A stretch of 64,000 nt of DNA from CAZAYY01 sp964489525 (GTDB lineage Bacteria; Chloroflexota; Anaerolineae; Anaerolineales; JABWBV01): NCBI GenBank assembly GCA_964489525.1, contig CAZAYY010000010.1, forward strand, positions 62,001 through 126,000, written 5' to 3'. Position numbers and translations under genes: made by a program. The number at the start of each line of letters is the position of its first letter. Within the stretch, counting starts at the first letter, position 1. Under the pieces are notes generated by a model. It had not been told where the DNA came from, did no database searches, and worked only from the letters and a program-made list of their open reading frames with translations. Positions 1 through 7,240 of this stretch are shown piece after piece.

Positions 1-237
1 CATAGCCGATTCATATTCGATGCCAAGTACTTGCCGGGCGGTTCGCGCCAATGCCAGGCTGGATCGACCTGTTCCAGCTCCCACATCCGCGATGAGTTTT
101 CCGTGCAGATCGATGATTTCGGGTACTTGATCGAAAACGGACGGTTGATAAGGCACGTTCATGAAGGCTTCGTATACTTCTGGGTAATCACGATATAGAA
201 TATCCCAACGGTTTTCAATGGATTCGGGTCGTGGCAT
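1..237 (-). CDS. class I SAM-dependent methyltransferase, N-terminal part (integron cassette gene, cut by window edge)
   Basis: Seventy-nine codons are visible on the minus strand, from the ATG at 237 to the left edge of the window. The reading frame contains DVGAGTGRSSLALA followed by GIEYE. This is motif I of Rossmann-fold methyltransferases (S-adenosylmethionine-binding glycine loop) plus the acidic residue after strand 2 that holds the ribose. A Shine-Dalgarno-like GAGGA lies 8 bases before the ATG and fixes the start. The gene starts about 55 bases downstream of the attC box at 291-297, so it is the most distal cassette seen in the array. Its substrate cannot be told because the catalytic half lies outside the window. 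Confidence 0.8.
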   Translation of the reverse strand, partial: MPRPESIENRWDILYRDYPEVYEAFMNVPYQPSVFDQVPEIIDLHGKLIADVGAGTGRSSLALARTARQVLGIEYESAM

Positions 238-289
238 GGATTATTCCTCACGTGTGTACATGGGCTTTTCTTTGTGAATCTGGTTTAGC

Positions 290-364
290 GCCCCAACGAT
301 TAAGGATTGATGTGGCGGTCAGAGCCAATGCCGGAGCCGGGTTCAATGCGCCACCCGTTAGAAT
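290..364 (-). other. attC site (short 59-be type) of the decayed cassette
   Basis: The element is bounded by a CCCCAAC box (291-297) and a GTTAGAA box (357-363), close to the RYYYAAC and GTTRRRY integron core sites. Inside, GTGGCG and CGCCAC form the inner arms. A stretch of about 40 bases, AAGGATTGATGTGGCGG onward, is nearly identical to the attC at 6491-6574, which supports a common recombination-site family. It closes the cassette whose gene remnant lies at 736-837. The two core boxes each deviate by one base from the consensus, so activity is uncertain. Confidence 0.65.
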
Positions 365-372
365 AATTGTAC

Positions 373-393
373 AGCAAGATTCAGAATCTTGCT
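373..393. repeat. perfect 10-bp inverted repeat (hairpin)
   Basis: AGCAAGATTC and GAATCTTGCT are perfect inverted arms around a single base. There is no T-run on either side, so it is not a typical intrinsic terminator. It lies in the noncoding part of the cassette between the attC at 290 and the gene remnant. The rest of 394-735 shows no convincing gene. Confidence 0.5.
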
Positions 394-735
394 AAAGTGG
401 AATGATAAAAACAGGCAGCCAAGCCTGGCTATCACTTGATACCTATCCCGGCTTGAAATGGGGCAGCTCAAAATAAAAAGCGTCCCCTGGATGGAAAACG
501 CTTTGCTGCGCGGTTTATCAAATAACATCACCTATCTTATAGGCTTCATCGGCCATAATGACTTCGAAACATCTGGGTTGGGCAGGCTGTTCAACAGATT
601 CTTGAACAGCCGCTTCATTTTGTTCAAGTTCCTGGCTCAACCAAAAAAGCTTGAACAAACCAACTTGCAAAGCCGCATGTGCTGTGTAACCAAATCGGAC
701 AGCTTTAGGATCAATTTTGCACCCACCCAGTTGAT

Positions 736-837
736 TTACCTGCAGTCCAGGATCCTGAAAGTATCCTGGCGCACCGACTGTCGAACAATCGGAGTCAATA
801 CTGAAGGATCCATTGATTGAACAGAAAAAGCATTCAT
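736..837 (-). pseudogene. short cassette ORF, probable decayed remnant of a larger gene
   Basis: This 33-codon frame starts at an ATG (837) preceded by AAAGGA at good spacing, immediately inside the cassette boundary at 861. It reads like a real N-terminus (MDPSVLTPIVRQ segment) but stops early at 736-738. Just after the stop another frame continues with QVNQLGG. That junction resembles the start of aminoglycoside-phosphotransferase-like proteins broken by a frameshift. What is seen is a ribosome site, an ATG and a short frame. The phosphotransferase relation is an inference from a short stretch and could be wrong. It may instead be a genuine tiny cassette protein. Confidence 0.35.
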
Positions 838-854
838 TCTTATGTTCCTTTATC

Positions 855-999
855 GCCCAGCGGCTTGCGTTACCTGGGTGTGGGCGGGCGTGGATTCTGC
901 TTGGGAGCAGGAAAAACTCGAAGCCAGAAAAATGCCAAGCGATGCTTGCATCGCCAAATGCCGCAGAATCCCACACGTCAGGTGCGCGCTTTGTTCGGC
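855..999 (-). other. attC site of the 354-residue GNAT cassette
   Basis: An imperfect palindrome of 145 bases follows the stop codon of the gene at 1010. On the plus strand the left box is GCCCAGC (855-861, one change from RYYYAAC) and the right box is GTTCGGC (993-999). The arms match when one side is reverse-complemented: GTGTGGG with a following GATTCTGC occurs on both sides, as does ACCTG. Size, position 10 bases after the gene and box arrangement fit a VCR-like attC site. Confidence 0.7.
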
Positions 1000-1009
1000 G
1001 GCATTTGAA

Positions 1010-2074
1010 TTACACACGTCCAGTTGGGAAGAGAAGTTTGTCACGATTTATCGAATTGTGACCATGGATTGCTATTGTAATTTTGGGTCGTGGTTGGTGC
1101 CACGGCTTGAGCGTTACCACCTGCCGGGTAGGGTCGCGTGGGTCAAAACTGGCTACAATGGTTGTGCCTTGCTCACTACACTCCCATCGTATCATTTCCC
1201 ATAGTAATCGGGCAACTTGGATTTGATCAGATTCATACCAAAGCCCATTTACAAGAACATCGCGAATAGTGAAATCTGAAGGAAGTAAATGCACTAGATT
1301 ATTCAAAATACGAAGTGGCATTGGAGGATTGTTGATTGTGTCGGATTTTAGTATCCCACGAGTCCAGGTTTGCGCCCCAGCCAACAGGTTTCCGTGGGAA
1401 TCTACAGCGATAAAGTAACGATATGGTTTTCTTCCTTCTGCTGCGACAGTTAGGGCGTTTTCAATAGAACTTGCGTCACTTAATGGATATAGATTGTAAT
1501 TTTTGTAAAACTCATTTTGCTTGGCGGAAAATTCCTCATACTCATTAGGCTCAATTTCTCGTACGATAATTCCAGCGATGGGCTTTGGTTGCTGTTTTCG
1601 CGTTGGCATGATAAAAGCATCAAATGCTGGCTCAACAAATTCCCGACACCATTTCTTTGCTACAGCATATGAGGCAAGATTCTCTTGTAACATGCCAGTA
1701 GCAAAAATACATTTATCGCCATATAATTCTTTTGCCTGTTGAATACGCCAGTTGGCAATTTGATACCCAAGTCCTTGTCCACGGAAGTTTTTATGAACTT
1801 TGAGACCATCCAAAAAAGCATATGGCAAGATTTCTCCGTTAAATCGCACTTTGTTGTATCTTACAGTTCCCATTCCCACAAATCCGTCATACCCATCACA
1901 CTCCACCACTACACCCGATGTTTGGTGTTCGGTTCCAAAAGTGATTGCTGTGTAGGCATCTATTAGGAATTTAGTCGTCATACCGTCATCAAATTCTGTA
2001 ATTAATTTGGCGACAGAGGCGCTATCAGATGGTTGCATTGCTCGCAGTTTGAACTTGTAATCAGGATTAGACAT
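1010..2074 (-). CDS. GNAT family N-acetyltransferase (cassette gene)
   Basis: The product has 354 residues. Residues about 10-150 form a GNAT domain: the acetyl-CoA pyrophosphate loop is RGQGLG in VHKNFRGQGLGYQIA. The remaining 200 residues are long for a single GNAT domain and may be a second, degenerate GNAT fold, as in two-domain acetyltransferases. The family transfers an acetyl group from acetyl-CoA to an amine; the acceptor here is unknown. The start ATG at 2074 has AAGGAG seven bases upstream. The gene sits between two attC sites (855-999 and 2126-2256), so it is a complete mobile cassette, transcribed away from the integrase. Confidence 0.85.
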   Translation of the reverse strand: MSNPDYKFKLRAMQPSDSASVAKLITEFDDGMTTKFLIDAYTAITFGTEHQTSGVVVECDGYDGFVGMGTVRYNKVRFNGEILPYAFLDGLKVHKNFRGQGLGYQIANWRIQQAKELYGDKCIFATGMLQENLASYAVAKKWCREFVEPAFDAFIMPTRKQQPKPIAGIIVREIEPNEYEEFSAKQNEFYKNYNLYPLSDASSIENALTVAAEGRKPYRYFIAVDSHGNLLAGAQTWTRGILKSDTINNPPMPLRILNNLVHLLPSDFTIRDVLVNGLWYESDQIQVARLLWEMIRWECSEQGTTIVASFDPRDPTRQVVTLKPWHQPRPKITIAIHGHNSINRDKLLFPTGRV

Positions 2075-2125
2075 TTATCTCCTTGTGGAATTTACCGATA
2101 ATCAATTACGCGCGTTGCGCTAGCC

Positions 2126-2256
2126 GCCCAACGGGGTGCGTTACCCGCTTGGGGTAGGAGGGTGGATTCACCGTCGAAACGGGGAAAAGCCGAAAGCCAT
2201 GAAAAAGCCAAAATAACGCGGTGCGTACCCAAAGTCGGGTGCACGCTGTGTTGGGC
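2126..2256 (-). other. attC site of the phosphotransferase cassette
   Basis: Perfect core boxes GCCCAAC (2126-2132) and GTTGGGC (2250-2256) bound a 131-base imperfect palindrome. Next to the boxes, GTGCG..ACCCG..TTGGGGTA on the left pairs with TACCCAAAGTCGGGTGCAC on the right. This is the clearest attC in the window. It lies 45 bases downstream of the phosphotransferase stop codon, and the next cassette gene begins 52 bases beyond it. Confidence 0.88.
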
Positions 2257-2301
2257 AAGTAACGTTTGGCGAGTGTCAGATTGAGGGGAACGCATTGAAA
2301 T

Positions 2302-3300
2302 TTATAGTTGCGCAGCAAGAGACTCGAAGTTGAAATCAATATAAGGCACGTCGTTCTCAATTTTGGATTTGCGGTCGTGCATAAAGCGTGCACACCATTC
2401 GTTATCAATATTGTTCACATCAAAATCTCGATGCAGGACAGCATACAATTCGATTTCTCGGATTTTTAGAAAGTTGGGAATTTCTTTAAGCCACGTGAAA
2501 TCAAGCGGGCAAGCCCGAACATATCCGCGCAGAAAATGCGACATGAACTCACCTGTGAAGGCCCGCCAATCTTCTGCGTCCTGCACGATATAAAACAGCA
2601 CAACCGCAATGTCATTGATGAACCAATTGTAGGCGCATTCGTCGAAGTCAAACAGCGTGATCTGCCCTTTTCCATCCACAAAGAGATTGCTGCCATGTGC
2701 ATCTTGATGCGTCAGGCCGTAAGCGTCACGGTCTTTCGCAAGTGTTTTTACATGATTGCAAATGTCCTGATATTTCTGCTTCGCGATCGATTCAGACGCG
2801 GGTAAGTAGCGTTCTACAAATTCAAAAAGCTCATTGTCCCAGTCTGGTCGCTTCCAATCAACCTGGTTGGGTTGGTAGTTTTTGGACAGCGTGTGTATCC
2901 GTCCGATCAGTTCACCATACGATTCATAAAGTTCAGGTGTCCACAAATCCCACGGGGCTTGTCCTTGCGCTTTTATAAAAGCCGTAACGAGAAAAGCGCC
3001 ACCCCGTTGATCATCAATCACTTCCACGAGTTTTCCAGATTTAGAAAGTATTGCTCTGGCAACAGAAACACCGCCTTCAGCCAGATAATTGATCCAATCT
3101 ACTTCTCCGTGAACGAGAGGTTCGCTGCGTCGAGAACTGTGCCCGATGCGAAGAATATAAGCCTGTGAACCGCGCTCGAATTCGTAAATAAAACTCTCAA
3201 ACGCGTCCAGCGAGTGTATCTGGTCACTTGTAATGCCATAACGGCGCATGGCTTCCTGCAAGATTGTGTCGTTGTAGCGGTCTTTGATGAATTGATCCAT
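2302..3300 (-). CDS. APH-type phosphotransferase family protein (cassette gene)
   Basis: The 332-residue product carries the protein-kinase-like fold of the aminoglycoside phosphotransferase/homoserine kinase family. The Brenner-type catalytic loop is visible as THQDAHGSN (H-x-D-x(4)-N), and the metal-binding motif follows as FDFDE. The family phosphorylates hydroxyls of small molecules using ATP. Substrates range from antibiotics to homoserine or choline, and nothing here decides between them. The ATG at 3300 is preferred because GGAG lies 7 bases upstream and because it follows the GTTGGGC cassette boundary (3323-3329). A longer frame to 3387 would cross that boundary. The gene is followed by its own attC. 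Confidence 0.85.
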   Translation of the reverse strand: MDQFIKDRYNDTILQEAMRRYGITSDQIHSLDAFESFIYEFERGSQAYILRIGHSSRRSEPLVHGEVDWINYLAEGGVSVARAILSKSGKLVEVIDDQRGGAFLVTAFIKAQGQAPWDLWTPELYESYGELIGRIHTLSKNYQPNQVDWKRPDWDNELFEFVERYLPASESIAKQKYQDICNHVKTLAKDRDAYGLTHQDAHGSNLFVDGKGQITLFDFDECAYNWFINDIAVVLFYIVQDAEDWRAFTGEFMSHFLRGYVRACPLDFTWLKEIPNFLKIREIELYAVLHRDFDVNNIDNEWCARFMHDRKSKIENDVPYIDFNFESLAAQL

Positions 3301-3322
3301 GTGTGAACTCCATTGTTCTGCT

Positions 3323-3389
3323 GCCCAACCATTATTTATACTGCTGATCCACAGTACAGCGTGCATTTTGGTACTCAAATTATACATCC
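3323..3389 (-). other. second attI-like sequence, displaced inside the array
   Basis: The segment begins with a perfect GCCCAAC box (GTTGGGC on the minus strand) and then matches the candidate attI at 8493-8560 over its length. Both have TTATACTGCT near the box, then CAGTA, GCATG/GTGCA-like spacing, an AT-rich TATAC stretch and a final ATCC/GTCC. The phosphotransferase cassette is joined to it exactly as a first cassette would be joined to attI. No integrase follows; a TTGCCC-TATAAT promoter does. It is probably a duplicated integron platform end. Confidence 0.55.
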
Positions 3390-3418
3390 TTGCCCCCGCC
3401 TGTGCCCGGCGTTATAAT
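3390..3418 (+). promoter_or_regulatory. consensus-like promoter of nucleotidyltransferase module 1
   Basis: The -35 box TTGCCC (3390-3395) and the -10 box TATAAT (3413-3418) are separated by exactly 17 bases. Transcription would begin around 3425, next to the ATG at 3426, so the mRNA is predicted to be leaderless. The same promoter sequence occurs at 7205 and 9637. Confidence 0.8.
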
Positions 3419-3425
3419 CTTTCCC

Positions 3426-3680
3426 ATGACCGCGTTGTTTTCTGACACCGCCCCCGAAGCCGAAGCTGTGCTGATTCGCCTGCTGCGCCAGGCGCCATCC
3501 TGGCGCAAGCTGGAGATGGTAGATCAGTTGAACCAGTCGGTAAAACTTTTAGCGCTGGTCGGCTTGCGGCAGCGATACCCTAATGATGGCGAAGATCAGT
3601 TGCGTCGCCGGCTGGCCGATTTGCTACTTGGTGCGGAATTGGCGCTCAAGGTTTATGGCCCGCTTCCAAAGGATGTCTGA
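3426..3680 (+). CDS. small protein of nucleotidyltransferase module, copy 1
   Basis: An 84-residue acidic/helical protein (AEAVLIRLLRQAPSWRKLEM segment) with no recognised catalytic motif. It is 3 bases upstream of a nucleotidyltransferase-fold gene, and the pair is repeated at 7241-8073. A small gene tightly coupled to a nucleotidyltransferase is typical of toxin-antitoxin-like pairs, so an antitoxin or partner role is plausible but not shown. The ATG at 3426 is chosen because an upstream in-frame start at 3390 lies inside the promoter. The module is transcribed against the cassettes around it. Confidence 0.75.
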   Translation: MTALFSDTAPEAEAVLIRLLRQAPSWRKLEMVDQLNQSVKLLALVGLRQRYPNDGEDQLRRRLADLLLGAELALKVYGPLPKDV

Positions 3681-3682
3681 CC

Positions 3683-4258
3683 GTGTTGCCCGAAGCTGTA
3701 AATGTAATGATGTTGGTCGTAGATGTCTTTGAGCGCCTGCAAATCCCTTATTTTATTGGCGGCTCAATGGCTTCGGCATTGCATGGCGTGGCGCGCTCCA
3801 CACTTGACGCCGATATGGTGGCTGAAATTCACCTGAGGCAAGTTGGTGCACTGGTAAAAACACTGGGCAATGATTTTTATGCGGATGAGGAAATGATCCG
3901 TGATGCGATTCGTCAGCATAGCAGTTTCAACCTGATTCATCTCACAACAATGTTTAAGGTGGATGTTTTCATTCGCAAAGAACGCCCGTTTGACCGGGTT
4001 CAATTTCAGCGCCGGGTCGAACAGTTGTTTACAACCACCCCAGAACAAAAAGCCTTTATGACCACCGCTGAGGATATCATCCTCGCCAAGCTTGAGTGGT
4101 ATCGCCTGGGTAACGAAATTTCCGACCGGCAGTGGCGGGATATTCTGGGGGTTCTGAAAGTACAGGCCGGGCGGCTGGATTATGATTATTTGCAGCAATG
4201 GGCCGCCGAACTGAATGTCGCAGACCTGCTTCAGCGTGCCCTGAAAGAAAGCGAATAA
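3683..4258 (+). CDS. nucleotidyltransferase-fold protein, copy 1
   Basis: The 191-residue product has GGSMAS followed by TLDADMVAE, the GS-x(n)-DxD signature of the polymerase-beta nucleotidyltransferase superfamily. A third acidic residue is likely in MFKVDVFI. Related proteins are often labelled AbiEii-like or DUF6036. They may transfer nucleotides to RNA or protein, but the target here is unknown. The start is GTG (3683), two bases after the previous stop, so translation is coupled. Its C-terminal 70 residues are nearly identical to copy 2 (7492-8073), while the N-terminal part is clearly more diverged. That suggests gene conversion or partial duplication. Confidence 0.75.
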   Translation: MLPEAVNVMMLVVDVFERLQIPYFIGGSMASALHGVARSTLDADMVAEIHLRQVGALVKTLGNDFYADEEMIRDAIRQHSSFNLIHLTTMFKVDVFIRKERPFDRVQFQRRVEQLFTTTPEQKAFMTTAEDIILAKLEWYRLGNEISDRQWRDILGVLKVQAGRLDYDYLQQWAAELNVADLLQRALKESE

Positions 4259-4270
4259 ACGATAGCATAA

Positions 4271-4642
4271 ACCTCTTCACCCACGCCAAGCGCTGTACTC
4301 AGCGCCAACGACACGCATGAAATCCGAATCGTCCCTCGCCGCCCGGATGCGCCCGCGCAACCGGGACAAGTATATCGGCCAAGCGCAACGCAGTTGCGCC
4401 GCGCCATCGAGGCCGACCGGCTGTTTTCGTCCATCATCCTGTGGGGGCCGCCGGGCACGGGCAAAACCACCCAGGCCATGTGCATTGCCAACCAGACCCA
4501 ATCGCATTTTGAAACCCTCTCGGCTGTACTGGATGGCAAAGCCCGGCTGGTGGACGTGGTTGAAAAGGCGCTGGAGCGCCGCAAGCTGTACCGCAAACGA
4601 ACCATCCTTTTCGTGAAGGATGTGGTAGAAACACTTAATTAA
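4271..4642 (+). pseudogene. 5' fragment of rarA, copy 1
   Basis: The sequence aligns with the first third of the intact rarA at 11212. It keeps the Walker A region (WGPPGTGKTTQAMCIANQ) and the ARLVDVVEKALERRKLY segment, then departs before Walker B. The position of the true start codon reads ATA, and about 32 bases are missing relative to copy 2 between the QRS and RRAIE segments, which breaks the frame. The fragment ends exactly at the GCCCAAC box of the following attC (4643). It cannot encode a working ATPase. Confidence 0.85.
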
Positions 4643-4758
4643 GCCCAACGGTTAGCTCACTTGCCGGGGCGGGTTTAACTCTGGCGCGTATTTGCCTGAG
4701 TTGATCTGTAAAAAACGCGCCGCCTACCCGCAGGGAATAGCCCCAGCTTGGGTTAGGC
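4643..4758 (-). other. attC site of the DUF4386 cassette
   Basis: Perfect boxes GCCCAAC (4643-4649) and GTTAGGC (4752-4758) enclose arms that pair: GGCGGGT with TACCCGC, GGCGCG with CGCGCC, and AGCT with AGCT. The 116-base element lies 15 bases downstream of the DUF4386 stop codon, so it belongs to that minus-strand cassette. Its left box is fused directly to the end of rarA fragment 1. Confidence 0.85.
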
Positions 4759-4773
4759 CGCAATCGGTGAAAA

Positions 4774-5463
4774 TCACCCTGTTAGGTCCGTCTTAAAACG
4801 TGTCAGGAATATCCCAACAACGAGACACCATAATACTGTTCCGAAGATAGATAGAACATACAATATGAAGAGCGCGCTTGGGGGCTCTCCCAAGAATGGC
4901 AAGAAAATAGCGGCGAACAGGTGAAAGGCAGGAAATGCCGCCAACATTGGAATGGCCTTGGGAAGAAATCTTATCCGAACCAAGACGAAACTTAGACCAA
5001 CAGCCCAGAAGCCGAGGTTGACGATAGCGGCTTGGGCGAAGCCCTGGATGCCAACCATCTGGACGATAAGATAAGCCGTAACCCCCCATTCGTGGTTTAG
5101 TCCGTCAATGTAAAGGAGGGGCCTGGCTGCGGCCAGGCGCAACGCCCCGTTGAGAAAGTAGCCGGCAGCAGCGAAGATGCCAAAAACAGATGAGATGTTT
5201 ATAGTGAGATCGGATGTCCCCTGGGCAAAGGAGTTGGCGACAACCAGCACGCTGACAACTAAGGCCACACTCATCATGATCTGCAAGGTCCCAGAGACTT
5301 CATAAATTATGGCGTGTTCACGCAGGAAGGCGACGCTCTGTTCAGGGTTGTCACCATCCTCAAAGCCCAACTGAACCCGAGAGGATTCAAGGGCGAAGAC
5401 GCCGATGAAAGCGAGGGAGAAAGCGATTAGGCATATTCCGCCGATCAGTCGTGTTCTGGTCAT
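4774..5463 (-). CDS. DUF4386-like integral membrane protein (cassette gene)
   Basis: The 229-residue product starts with MTRTRLIGGICLIAFSLAFIG and shows about six hydrophobic segments, the pattern of the DUF4386 family of bacterial membrane proteins of unknown function. The ATG at 5463 is chosen because AAGGAG lies 6 bases upstream; the frame could begin 16 codons earlier without a ribosome site. The stop codon is followed by the attC at 4643-4758. Membrane proteins of unknown role are common in chromosomal integron arrays. No catalytic residues can be named. Confidence 0.75.
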   Translation of the reverse strand: MTRTRLIGGICLIAFSLAFIGVFALESSRVQLGFEDGDNPEQSVAFLREHAIIYEVSGTLQIMMSVALVVSVLVVANSFAQGTSDLTINISSVFGIFAAAGYFLNGALRLAAARPLLYIDGLNHEWGVTAYLIVQMVGIQGFAQAAIVNLGFWAVGLSFVLVRIRFLPKAIPMLAAFPAFHLFAAIFLPFLGEPPSALFILYVLSIFGTVLWCLVVGIFLTRFKTDLTG

Positions 5464-5801
5464 ATTGTCTCCTTTAGCTGAATACATGGTGTGATCTAAC
5501 GCCAGCCTCAACGAGCATCGCGTTGACTAAAAAAAGCCATCACATAAACAAAACAATCCAAAATGAACCAATTGCTCGCCATTCTGCGGCAAGCGTTGTT
5601 TGGCGGCCAAACGAGATGATGCCGACACTCGTCCACTAAGGATTATACGAATCAGCAAAAACTTCATAAACGTTCGGTCACATGCCATTGTAGAACATGC
5701 CTTCGCCCTCATCGAAATAATCCGTTACTATTGACATTGCCAAACCCATTATCCTTCGGCTAAGGACACCTGCGTGTTCTGAGAACGCGTGTTGGGCGCA
5801 T
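5464..5801 (-). other. intergenic stretch with degenerate attC candidates
   Basis: No convincing gene is present. A good GTTRRRY box (minus-strand GTTAGAT, at 5494-5500) marks the start of the DUF4386 cassette. Opposite it, GTTTGGC (5598-5604) gives a possible 111-base degenerate attC with partly matching arms (CGCCAGCCTCAACG against GCCAAACAACG). A perfect GTTGGGC (5791-5797) sits 5 bases after the methyltransferase stop and is the natural outer box, but a 304-base attC would be exceptional. The stretch may contain one attC plus a gutted cassette. Confidence 0.35.
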
Positions 5802-6455
5802 TCATTGAACAGAGAATATGAGGCAATAAGTGTGATCATAGCCATATGCACCCTCATCCCAACAAACGATAACTTCGCCTTCAAAGTGTAAAACCTTTGA
5901 GAGTTCCTGTGCAACATCCCAAGCTAAAGTTGTCACTTGTTTTTCAGGCTTGAGATTGGCAACTTCCAAGACAACCTTTCCTGTTGGTTTCATGCGGATA
6001 CGAAGTTGTTCGTAAATTCTTCGAATATCACGCAAATATTCTGCGTAGCCTTCACCGGTAATTTTATAGCCCGCAAAAGGAAACTCTGGATGATTATCTT
6101 TTATCATATAGGGTGGCGATGTCATGGAGAAGTCAATTTCTGGAAGGTCAAGGCTGGCCAAGAAACGCGCGTCACCATGAATGAGGTGTTCTGGATTGGC
6201 GAGTCTGCCTCTTGCAAAGTTCAGTCTGTCTTGGTTTATCTCCACGCCATACGCAACTCGTCCCATACGCTCAGCCACAAACAGGGTTGTGGCAAACCCT
6301 GCAAACGGGTCAAAAACGACATCTCCCTTTTGGGTATATTGCCCAAGAAAGTGTTCGACCAGGCTTTCTGCATAACGAACATCATCATCTTGAAAGATGG
6401 CTGGAAGGGGATAGCGATGCGCACTTGAGAGATGAATGTATGATTTCATTAACAT
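5802..6455 (-). CDS. orphan DNA methyltransferase, N4-cytosine/N6-adenine type (cassette gene)
   Basis: The 217-residue product has the AdoMet-binding motif FDPFAGFATTLFVAE (residues about 50-64) followed by the catalytic motif MTSPPY. This motif order and the S/T-S-P-P-Y form are characteristic of exocyclic-amino DNA methyltransferases of the N6_N4 family, with SPPY more usual for N4-cytosine enzymes. No restriction endonuclease is adjacent, so it is a solitary methyltransferase. The ATG at 6455 is used; 6449 and a TTG at 6458 are alternatives, and no strong ribosome site decides. An RNA or other DNA-like substrate is possible. Confidence 0.75.
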   Translation of the reverse strand: MLMKSYIHLSSAHRYPLPAIFQDDDVRYAESLVEHFLGQYTQKGDVVFDPFAGFATTLFVAERMGRVAYGVEINQDRLNFARGRLANPEHLIHGDARFLASLDLPEIDFSMTSPPYMIKDNHPEFPFAGYKITGEGYAEYLRDIRRIYEQLRIRMKPTGKVVLEVANLKPEKQVTTLAWDVAQELSKVLHFEGEVIVCWDEGAYGYDHTYCLIFSVQ

Positions 6456-6490
6456 CAATATTTGTTCACTGATTTGGAGAAAGCCTTAGC

Positions 6491-6574
6491 ACCCAACGTT
6501 TAAGGATTGATGTGGCGGCCAGAGCCAATGCCGAGGCTTGGTTCAACATGTCGCCACATCAATCCGAGTTGAAG
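6491..6574 (-). other. attC site overlapping the 3' end of the GNAT cassette gene
   Basis: ACCCAAC (6491-6497) fits RYYYAAC exactly, and GTTGAAG (6568-6574) is one base off GTTRRRY. Between them GGATTGATGTGGCG (6504-6517) and CGCCACATCAATCC (6552-6565) are perfect 14-base inverted arms with AGCC/GGCT inside. The stop codon of the GNAT gene is at 6543, so the last codons of that gene are part of the recombination hairpin. The element shares about 40 bases with the attC at 290. Confidence 0.75.
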
Positions 6575-7151
6575 TTTCATCCTTTAGCTCGCGACGCATG
6601 ACCACACGTCCTGGAGACGGCTTTCGTTTTACTTCAAAACCACACGAAGAAAACAATGCCTCAAAACCAACTTGTATATCGCCGCTTGATCGTCTCTTGG
6701 ATCCTGAGAAAGGAAAGCCTTCAATTGCGGCCGCGCCATTTTCTTTCGCAAGATCAACCGCTGCTTCAAGAAGAGCGTGACTTACACCATGTCCTCGTGC
6801 ATCTTTGCGCACAAAGAGACACGGCACCAGCCATATATCAGAGTCGCTTTCCATATCTCCCCCTCGGTACGTAGGTGTTTTTAAGGCGCGAACATAGCGC
6901 GACCTGGGTCCTGTTGCGCACCAACCGACCGGTTCCTCACCATGATAGGCGAGCAGACCGAGTGGATGTTCACTTTTAGCCAGGAGATTGCAGAAACTGG
7001 CACGATTCCCTGTGCTCCCAGCAGCGTGAAAGTCTTTGACCGGGATGATGAACCACATACACCAGCAACCATTCGTGGCCTTATCGCGGTTAAATAGCTT
7101 TGCTACATCATCAATAAAATCACTCGTTACCTTTTCGATTCTAAGCATCAT
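6543..7151 (-). CDS. GNAT family N-acetyltransferase (cassette gene)
   Basis: The product of 202 residues carries VRKDARGHGVSHALLEAA, the acetyl-CoA pyrophosphate-binding loop (R-G-H-G-V) of GNAT enzymes. The preceding DIWLVPCLFV strand has the usual position of the beta-4 strand. The N-terminus (NGCWCMWF) resembles a group of GNAT proteins with a Trp/Cys-rich motif. The start ATG at 7151 has GGAGG five bases upstream, and 7148 is equally possible. The C-terminal codons overlap the attC hairpin. This is the cassette nearest to the integrase apart from the reversed module at 7205-8492. The acceptor substrate is unknown. Confidence 0.82.
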   Translation of the reverse strand: MMLRIEKVTSDFIDDVAKLFNRDKATNGCWCMWFIIPVKDFHAAGSTGNRASFCNLLAKSEHPLGLLAYHGEEPVGWCATGPRSRYVRALKTPTYRGGDMESDSDIWLVPCLFVRKDARGHGVSHALLEAAVDLAKENGAAAIEGFPFSGSKRRSSGDIQVGFEALFSSCGFEVKRKPSPGRVVMRRELKDETSTRIDVATC

Positions 7152-7204
7152 CTCTACCTCCATCTCGCTAAAGGGTGCTTTCTGGGTGATGAAAATTATA
7201 CTCC

Positions 7205-7233
7205 TTGCCCCTGCCTCTGCCCGGCGTTATAAT
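7205..7233 (+). promoter_or_regulatory. consensus-like promoter of nucleotidyltransferase module 2
   Basis: TTGCCC (7205-7210) and TATAAT (7228-7233) are 17 bases apart, and the start codon ATG (7241) follows the -10 box by 7 bases. This predicts a leaderless mRNA, as for copy 1. The bases before it (AATTATACTCC) match the tail of the attI-like element at 3323-3389. Confidence 0.8.
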
Positions 7234-7240
7234 CTTTTAC

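Noticed and set aside
518..976. 152-codon minus-strand frame across the attC at 855-999
   Set aside because: It reads through a whole recombination site and a cassette boundary, has no ribosome site, and competes with the better-supported ATG at 837.
2302..3300. Calling the phosphotransferase an antibiotic-resistance gene
   Set aside because: Only fold-level motifs are visible; many relatives act on other substrates, so no resistance claim can be supported.
3323..3389. Interpreting this segment as an ordinary attC
   Set aside because: It has only one core box and no second RYYYAAC box or matching arms; similarity to the attI side is better.
5678..5917. 79-codon minus-strand frame near the methyltransferase
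   Set aside because: It overlaps the methyltransferase gene and an attC-like box, and shows no protein-like pattern.
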